In this document: positions 56,650 to 64,000 of the stretch, in pieces
Position numbering within the stretch: the stretch's first letter is position 1
Layout of the letters: every line of letters starts with the position of its first letter
Source of the DNA: Carnegiea gigantea
Lineage: Eukaryota > Streptophyta > Magnoliopsida > Caryophyllales > Cactaceae
Direction: 5' to 3'
DNA: 64,000 nucleotides
Assembly: GCA_029747015.1 (NCBI GenBank)
Contig: JAKOGI010000008.1
Coordinates: 1,507,501 to 1,571,500 of the forward strand
Program-made: the position numbers and the translations under genes
Notes under the pieces: generated by a model
The model's input: only the letters and a program-made list of their open reading frames with translations
What the model was told of the DNA's origin: nothing
Database searches by the model: none

Positions 56650-59600
56650 TCCTAACAGTCATAGATTTAACTCCTGGATGCAACAACTATTGAAACAACG
56701 AGAGAAAATGATGCTTTTTAACCAGAAATATTGGAGAAAGTTAGCGCGAAAAGAATGGTTAGTAAACGGTGATAGAAATTTTAAGTTCTTTCAAAATAAG
56801 GCCAATGCTAGAAGAAAGAGGAAGTTAGTCATGAAATTGCAGGATGATTGTGGCATTTGGATTTATGACCACAAAATGATTGTTGAGAAATTCATTTCAG
56901 ATTATACGTAAAGATTCAAATCTATGAATAACAATGTCAGAGTATTACCGAATTTCGGGTTATCAAAATTAATTTCAGACTTTAATAATAATGAGCTTAT
57001 TAAACTTCCAAATTTAGAAGAGGTTAAAAATGCCTTATTTAGTATTGATTCTAATGAGACACCAGGACCGGACGGTTTTGATGCGGCTTTCTTTAAGAAC
57101 TATTGAAAAATCATCAAGAAGGATCTTTTTAACTATATTCTTGAATTCTTCATAAATGACAAAATCCTTAAAGAGATTAACCATATCTTTATCGCTCTTA
57201 TTCCGAAATCAAATAGTCCTACACAAACTAGTCATTACAGACCAATATGTCTATGTTCTACGATTTATAAAACTATTTTGAAAATACTTGTTAATAGGCT
57301 GAGACCCCTCCTTGACCGTTTAATTTCTCCTTTCCAAAGTGTCTTTGTACCTGCTAAATCTATTCATGATAATATTCTACTAACGTATGAAATTATGCAT
57401 AAATTTAAGAACCTTAAAACTAAGACTGCATGGACAGCTATCAAATTAGACATGGAGAAAGCATACGATAGAATCGAACGGGATTTTATATTAAAATATC
57501 TACAAGAGCTAGGTTTTCATCCCACTTGCAACTCATGGATTAAACAATGCATCTTTTCAATTTCGTACTCAATCATTGTTAATGATGAACCAAATGGCCT
57601 CTTTATCCCGACAAGAGGGATTAGGCAAGGGGATCCTCTTTTCCCTTATCTATTTATTCTATGTATGGAAATCTTAAACAATATGCTTCTAAGAGAAGCT
57701 AATGTTCCAACATGTGGAGTAGGAGTTAAGATCTATCCATCATCTGTCAAAATTCCGTACTTGCTTTTTACTGATGATTGCCAATTATTTTACAAAATTA
57801 ATTTAAAAAGTTGTAGTAAACTAAAAAGCATTCTTGACTTATTCTGTTCAACTTCAGGACAATTAGTCAATTATCACAAATCTGTATTGACTTTCTCGCG
57901 TAATGCGACGGATACACAAAAGCAACTAGTGACTGCAATATTCAATATTTTCGCACAGAGAGTCTTTGGGCAAATATCTAGGATGTCCTGTTTTCTAGAG
58001 TCGGCCTTCTTACTCAACTTTCCAGGAAATTATCAATAAAGCAACTACAAAATTAGAAGGATGGAAAGCAAACTGCTTGTTTAAAGCAGGTAGAACAATT
58101 CTCATATAGTCACATTTAGAATAACTCCCAGCACACACAATGCAATGTTTTGAGTTACCACCAAATACTACCAAATATTTAGACAAATGTAACAGAGAAT
58201 TCTTATAGAAAAAGTCCAACACAAAAAAAAGTCTACCGCTTATAGCATGAGATAAAGTTTGTGGGCCTAAAAGCATAGGCGGGTTGGGATTGTGGAAAAC
58301 AAAAGCCGTTAATAAGGCTTTTCAGTGTAAATTGGCCTGAAAAATACTTACAATACTCCTAGTCTTTGGGTCCAATCTATGAGAGTCAAGTACCTACATT
58401 CTACAAACCTATTTTGTTATACACGCAAAAATACAGATTTGCTGGTTTGGAAAAGCTTACTAAAATGCAGAACTCTTCTACGAAAGGGTATTATCTGAAA
58501 AATAGGTAGAGGGGATGAGATCTCCTTTTGGTTTGATAATTGGGTTGAAAACAGGAACTTAGTTGAGATCCTGGGTGTAACAGAAGATAGTGTTGCCCAC
58601 CCTGAAACCAAAGTTTGTGCATTTATTTAAAATAATTTAGAATGGGATGTTCTCAAATTAAGATAATTCCTCAATAATCATCATGTTGTATAGAAGATTC
58701 AGGGTATCACCATACCTAACCATGAAACTAGTGACTCATTTTGTTGGGGATTGAATAGCTCAGCTCATTTCACAACAAAATCAGCTACATGGGCAGCTTA
58801 TGACATCCAATCAGATAACTTATCATCATGGTCATATAAATGGATTTGAAATATTGACACCATGTCAAAAATCAAGGTCTTTCTTTGGCAAATTTGTCAT
58901 AATTCATTACCTGTAAGATATACTCTTCTTAAAAGGGGGCTTAATATTAACCCAACTTGTCCCCTTTGTCTAAGTGATATTGAGTCTATAGAACATCTCT
59001 TCAAAGATTGCCAAATGATCAAAAAAGTTCGGGATCTAGCAGCAAAGCATCATTGGCTTTTATCAGTCTTTTCTCCTATAGGATGCCATGCTTTTTCGCA
59101 GTATATAAACAAGATACATCCCTTCCACAACCTAAAAGCGAAACAGAAATTCTCATTTATCTTGTAAAGTATTTGAAAATCTAGGAATGCAATAGTTTTC
59201 AATAATGAAATTTTCAATCTTGTTACATGCCTAGTTCGAGCCAAAAAAGCAAATGCAGAACGAAGAATTCAAACTTGTATGTCGGTTGATCTTTTTTTTT
59301 AGGGAACCTTCTTCTTCCCCTACTTCCTTAATTCATATAGTGAGGTGACATCCCCCATCACCATGATTCATCAAATTTAATTTTGTTGGATCTCTCATCA
59401 ACTCATCAGCAGCAAGAGGTTTCATCATCTAGGTTGGATGGGCATACTTGTTAAGGTAGCAGCGAACTATTACAGTGATACATCTATTTTAGTTGCAGAA
59501 GCGATAGCATTGTGAGACGGACTATGATTAGTAATTCAGGCTGGGTTCAAGTAAATGGCTATTGAAGGTGATGATAAGATAGTGATTCAAGCACTGCAGG

Positions 59601-59891
59601 AAATATTCAAATTCCTTCGCAAATATCGAATATTATCAATGACATACATATATGGCAGACTCAATGTATCTATTTACTCATTACCCATGTTTTCAGGAAA
59701 GCAAATATGGCAGCTAATTGACTTTCCAAATTTGGACACTCAGTTACAGTGTCCTTCTATTCAGATACTTGTTTTTCTCCATCTCTAAGGACTATTTTGG
59801 CAGATGATGTAGTTGAGCGTGCTCTTGTGAGAAAAGACGCTTAACATCTTTATGATTTTATTTACCCTTGATAAAAAATTTAAAAAAAAAA
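56650..59891 (+). mobile_element. L1-type LINE, 5'-truncated and decayed
   Basis: Ordered remnants: a linker typical of plant LINE ORF2 (KYWRKLARKEWLVNGDRNFKF), the start of the reverse transcriptase (ETPGPDGFDAAFFKNY), HIFIALIPKSNSP, SHYRPICLCSTIYK, LVNRLRPLLDRLISPFQSVF, the palm with KLDMEKAYDRIERDFI (first Asp) and GIRQGDPLFPYLFILCMEIL, LLFTDDCQLFYKI (FTDD instead of the common FADD), LVNYHKS; then a zf-RVT zinc segment (FLWQICHNSLPVR, CPLCLSDIESIEHLFKDC) and an RNase H part (MAIEGDDKIVIQALQ). The endonuclease half is missing. It ends in cccttgataaaaaatttaaa and an A run, as LINEs do. Confidence 0.85.
57278..58039 (+). pseudogene. LINE reverse transcriptase, longest intact piece
   Basis: 253 codons carry the RT palm and thumb. 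In-frame stops before it (57104, where relatives have YW) and several after it (for example QSR to stop near 58000, and two stops where Trp is expected near 58206 and 58250) are single transitions from Trp or Gln codons. A frameshift near 57960 separates this piece from the downstream part. Confidence 0.8.
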
Positions 59892-60066
59892 ATACTTCCA
59901 CAAAGAAAACACAAACTAAAACCACATGAATGTGCACATAGTCTATTAACATAATCAACAACATTATTTTTTCCCTCTATCAAAATGCGAGTTTTCTATT
60001 AAACAAAAAACTGAATTGAAAATTGTGACATATTTTTGGCTTATATTTGCAAATATATATGTATAT

Positions 60067-60069
<3 letters not shown>

Positions 60070-60154
<85 letters not shown>
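60070..60154. repeat. (TA)n microsatellite, about 85 bp
   Basis: An uninterrupted run of about 42 TA units. Translations of it in both directions give meaningless IYIYIY frames. Confidence 0.95.
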
Positions 60155-60158
<4 letters not shown>

Positions 60159-60284
60159 AAAAATGCAATGACCTAACTTGGTCATTCTCCAAGTTATTAA
60201 GAAGGCAAAAACCTACACAACAAGAACTTCCAACTTTTAGTAAGTGTTCTCATGCAAGCTAAAGAAGTAATTCTTTATACATAG

Positions 60285-60910
60285 AGCTAGGTAATGGATC
60301 AGGTTGGGTTGAGTTCGTGTTCGTGTCGAACTTAAACGAATTGAAATCGAATTCCTCGACCTGAACCTAACCTGTTTATTAAACGGGTTAAAAAGTTTTG
60401 ACCTGTACGCATTTAATTTTTAAACGGGTTGACCCGCTTAACCCGTTTAAGATAAACAAGTCGAGTTTAGTCGCCTAATTATCCATTTATGCATTTAACA
60501 TTTTCAACTAATTCATAATTACACAGCACTAAGAATTAAGTTTACATATCACACTAAACAATTACTCCCTAAAACTTCCCCGATTCTTCATAATTCACAT
60601 TTTTTAAAATTTTTGTATTCTTCATTATCTAATAAAAAAGTAAATGAATAAATGACAAATGGAAAAATGGGTTGATGTTTAATACTTTAATTCATTTAAT
60701 TAAACAGATTAAATAGATACTTTTCGGGTTAAGATTTTCAACCTGAACATAATTCATTTAATTAACCAGGTTGAATGTGTTAATCCATTAATTAAACGAG
60801 TTGAAAATTTATACCAAAACCCACTTAACTGTGTCGATTTCGGTCGATAATCATATCGGGTCAGCTTTGTTCAGTTCTATTTATACAGCCGTGCTTCACA
60901 TGCTATCTTT
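60285..60910. repeat. Repeat rich in aacgggtt/aacccgtt words, possibly a hAT-type MITE
   Basis: Starts around gctaggtaatggatcaggtt and carries many gggttgacccg and ttaaacgggtt words on both strands, AT-rich in the middle. The style matches other non-autonomous hAT elements in this window, but I could not fix the ends or a target repeat. Confidence 0.35.
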
Positions 60911-61388
60911 ATTGTGAACTTGATTAATTATTTCTATTATTGATTACGTACAACAAAAGCTAAAAAGCAAGTTTAATGTATACATATTACGATATTGCAA
61001 CTTTAAATTAAAAACTTCAAAATCCTAGATCATGTAGGACTAAAAGAGGGATACATTTTTACAAGCAAAAACTTATAGTGGTTTTCACTATGACAACCAC
61101 CCCCTAAAAAAAACTTAGCCATACATGTGTTTCCATTCATTTTAATTGGGTTGAAATATAAGTTTAAAAAATGAATAAATAGTATAAATTTGCATAAAAG
61201 AACTAAGTGGGAGTATGTTTGGCACTCCCAAATTACTCATCTATTAAATTAAAATTAAATTAACCCTATATTAAATACTTCATCGTTGCTATATTATATA
61301 TCATGACTCATGAGTAATCTTCCATTAATGCCGACGACGAACTCAACTTTCCGATGACAATCGGGCGACCTCCTCCCATTCCGGTGAC

Positions 61389-61430
<42 letters not shown>
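61389..61430. repeat. (CT)n microsatellite
   Basis: A pure ct run between gaccccc and cacattatgc, in a locally GC-richer stretch (61320-61520). The open frames across it on both strands are by-products of the repeat. Confidence 0.9.
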
Positions 61431-61431
<1 letters not shown>

Positions 61432-62179
61432 TTATGCCCCCTCTCTCCGCCAGCAACCCCCTCCCCCGCCTCTCTCCTCTGTAACGGTGGCCTCCCCTTG
61501 TCTATCTCTTTCCGTTCTGGCGGTTTGCGAATGTTAGGGGTTGGTAATAGCTTGTTTTTTATTTTTCCTTGGTTGCAAGCACAGGTTAATTTAAAAAAAA
61601 TTGTCAGGAACATTGTAACAAAAATAATAGTAGCAACGTTGTGAAAAGTTAATACTTCTTTAGTTGTGGTAATTGTCATATAGCAACAACCACTATATTT
61701 GCAATAATGCATTCTTTTTACACGGGATTTATATATAGATGATGACTAATACTATTCGTTTGTTCTCGTCTTTCATGAATTGGTTAAACTATTCTATGAA
61801 GACATTCGAATTACTTTAAAAAATTTATTTTAACTTTTTGGAAATTCACAAAAAATCCAAGAGTTTTTACTAAAATGGTTTGACGTTTTTCTAGATAAGT
61901 AATACAATTGTACCCAAATTTCAGGAACGGCATGACTAGGGTTTTTAGAGTCGTATTAATACTACTGTTTGTAACTTTATTTCATTATAGTTATCTAACA
62001 AATTAATTAATGATCGCAGATTAGGCTGATATTGTTTAATCACAAACGTATAGAAATTGGATAAATTAAACCATGCAATCTAAATGTTAGAAAAAAATTT
62101 ATTTCACATTGATGAGCTAATTTTGATAAACAGGGATTTTTATCTCAATTTTTTGACTGTTATATATTAACAGAGTTTT

Positions 62180-62390
62180 AAATCAATGTAAATTTTTAGG
62201 TGAGACTGTCTCACATAGGAGTTATTGTGAGATGGCTTTATTTTAAGGGTGACTCTTTTGACATTTTATGACGACTAAATTCTTAGGTGAGATCGTCTCA
62301 CATAAAAGTTATTTGTGAGACGACATCTTTTTGGGATGAATCTTTTGACATTTTGCAGTGACTAATAATAAATTTTGGAGTGAATTTTTA
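62180..62390 (+). repeat. Two tandem diverged copies of a hairpin-rich repeat
   Basis: Copy 1 begins near 62195 (ttaggtgagactgtctcaca), copy 2 near 62282 (cttaggtgagatcgtctcac); each then has agttattgtgagatg-like and cttttgacatttt words. gtgagac and gtctcac are inverse of each other and can form a hairpin. A relative lies on the minus strand at about 4940-5090. Confidence 0.55.
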
Positions 62391-63265
62391 ATTTAAACTC
62401 TGTTCTTTTCGTTGGTAAATTTCAATTTATCAACTTCAACCCATTTTATAAAATTCAATAGAAAAATAACAACTTCAACAAATTTCAACATACTATTTTA
62501 ACCAGCTTTTACCCATTATATAAAAAGTATGCCAACTTTAATCACCTTTAATAAAAAATACCCACTGTAATCCACTTCATCAAATTTTCAACTCCTATTT
62601 TCCAACGGAAAAAACAAACCCTTAGAGATGAGTACTGATTTATCTAGTAGTAACTTTTATTACAATTGTCTTTAAATAAATTATTAGTCAACCTAGTTAT
62701 TAAGTCATTATTAAAAACATTTTTTATGATGTGTCTTATATGAGATATTTTTACACAAAATTTACTGCTAAATCAAATATTTATTATATAAAATTTTTGT
62801 GTTTTCCTATCCAAAAAGTATATGTATTTAACAATGACATGGGTGGTCGTTCTCCCATATATCTTTCTATAACGAGAAACCACAAAAACCAGCATACCTG
62901 GCATCTCATATGTGCACCACCATCCCATCATCCACCATGTCCCAGTCAATTATTGAAAAAAAAAACAAATACACTTTAAAACTTATTAAAAAAACAGAGG
63001 GCACCATTGATTCAGTACACTAGACAATTGACAATTGAGATTTGACATTGGGACACTAATCTATAATGTTCCCCACTCAGCTAATTGATGTTCCAATTTG
63101 ATGAGGAGTGTGATGATTATCATCTTTGTTCTAATATTAGTAGAATAATTTTTTAGCCTATCAAAATCAGAAAGAGTTATCTTACTTTTATGTTAGTAAA
63201 TGATCACTTCAAAAAAGGCCTTCTAAAGATTGTATTTTTAATGGGTCTTCCACGTATAGTTAACT

Positions 63266-63508
63266 TTGAGGCACCTAAACGCTCAACTGGCTGCATTCCA
63301 CAGGAAGGCAGTTACTGACTTGAGTCCCACTCTTAAAGAAAATGTGCGAGAGACTGCTAGGCAGGGCTCTCCCACTCTTACCAAAATTGCTCGAGAAAGT
63401 TTGGAGTTGGGTAGACAATTGGGTGTTTGTATCATTGGGGATGAAACTCCACCCATTAGAAGGATTACAAGAAGTCTAAGAAAGAACTTAAAAGCAACTA
63501 TGACGTGA
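63266..63508 (+). other. Unassigned 80-codon open frame
   Basis: The frame (from a TTG; no early ATG) reads LRHLNAQLAAFHRKAV, then TDLSPTLKENVRETARQG and KIARESLELGRQLGVCI, ending in a basic stretch (RRITRSLRKNLK). Codon use looks more coding-like than its AT-rich surroundings, and the predicted helices are amphipathic, but I recognise no family. It could be an exon or the remnant of a transposon protein. The tccacag at its left is a possible 3' splice site. Confidence 0.3.
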
Positions 63509-63799
63509 TGAACATAATGGGTCATTATTCTAAGGTGGTTGTACGATTAGTTGATTGAAAAGACAGTAACTTTGCAGGAGTCTGATCAGTTATTATTGTG
63601 TAATTGAGAGAGTTACTTTTCCAAGTTGTAAGCTGTGTATTTGCATTTTTTTAATTGTTGCCTTCATATTCACCTTTTGACATTACCTTAGATTATACTC
63701 TACTAATAATCAGGGGGAAAAAAAAATCAGCTAATTGACTACCCCTTTAACCGTGGTTAGGTTAAATGGAATCCGACTTTTTGGAGGTGATCTCATCTC

Positions 63800-63807
63800 T
63801 ATATAAA
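63800..63807 (+). promoter_or_regulatory. Candidate TATA box of a gene starting near the right edge
   Basis: tatataaa in ctctatataaatggc, followed after ~30 bp by non-coding, CT-rich leader-like sequence and, near 63949, cttcag|gtacctc, which would suit a donor of a leader exon. The coding part would lie to the right of the window. Inference from core-promoter-like order only. Confidence 0.4.
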
Positions 63808-64000
63808 TGGCAAAGTGGGGGCACCCCCTTTCAAATTAATCTCAGTAGTACACCTTTAACTGGATCAGAAATTCAGAGTCATTCGCTCATTCGCTCCTCT
63901 AGTCACATCCTTTTAGCGCCTAATTTTCTCTTTCCTCGGTCTCTTCAGGTACCTCCAGATTTGAACACCACACAATCAGGTGAGGGTTTTGTCTCAATTG

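Larger units (their letters stand above)
60911..63265. other. Gene-poor, AT-rich right flank
   Basis: Apart from the (CT)n run and the hairpin-rich repeat listed separately, nothing in this interval resembles a gene. The sequence is strongly AT-rich with scattered short open frames. Confidence 0.4.

Noticed and set aside
60047..60262. Frames with long IYIYIY or YIYI translations on both strands
   Set aside because: Translations of a TA microsatellite.

Overview
The window is nuclear DNA of a flowering plant, most likely a dicot. It is AT-rich, its genes are split by GT-AG introns, and it is full of plant transposons (hAT, PIF/Harbinger, Au SINE, L1-type LINE, a short LTR element). All genes recognised belong to land-plant families. 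Exon chains were assembled by eye from splice signals, reading phase and remembered family sequence, so their ends are good but not proven.

Layout. 1-646 (-): 5' part of an MCTP/FTIP-type multiple-C2 gene that runs off the left edge. 1671-2009 (+): an orphan last exon of a GH28 polygalacturonase. 2860-3597: a GC-rich hAT element. 4671-4850: an Au SINE. 5681-9940 (-): a 12-exon MTOPVIB gene (meiotic topoisomerase VI B-like subunit) with two tiny exons and one intron with U12-like signals. 12876-14743 (+): a four-exon galactinol synthase copy that looks broken. 15549-18504 (-): a five-exon DUF220 (OBP32pep-like) gene carrying a short LTR element in its last intron. 20608-23490 (-) and 35171-37912 (-): two complete nucleoredoxin-1-type genes in the same orientation. 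They are separated by about 11.7 kb that includes a decayed 6.2 kb PIF/Harbinger element with an internal ~335 bp tandem array, flanking Tourist-like MITEs, a 1.2 kb hAT element with a perfect 8 bp target duplication, and a plastid-like segment with a trnT-UGU remnant.

The right half is sparser. 43733-44209 (+): a small single-pass membrane protein gene, flanked by two copies of one hAT MITE family. 46283-49200 (+): an eight-exon bHLH transcription factor of the bHLH90/AMS type. 52683-53444 (+): an intronless DUF1645 gene. 56650-59890 (+): a 5'-truncated LINE with reverse transcriptase, zinc-knuckle and RNase H remnants. The last 4 kb hold simple repeats, AT-rich repeats, one unassigned ORF and a possible promoter near the right edge.

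The genes do not form a pathway or cluster; this is ordinary plant gene space interrupted by mobile DNA. I found no clearly new biological system. The items most worth checking are the candidate U12-type intron in MTOPVIB, the TRIM-like element with an inverted-repeat LTR, the satellite-like array inside the PIF/Harbinger element, the transition-type nonsense decay shared by two unrelated transposons, and the broken galactinol synthase.
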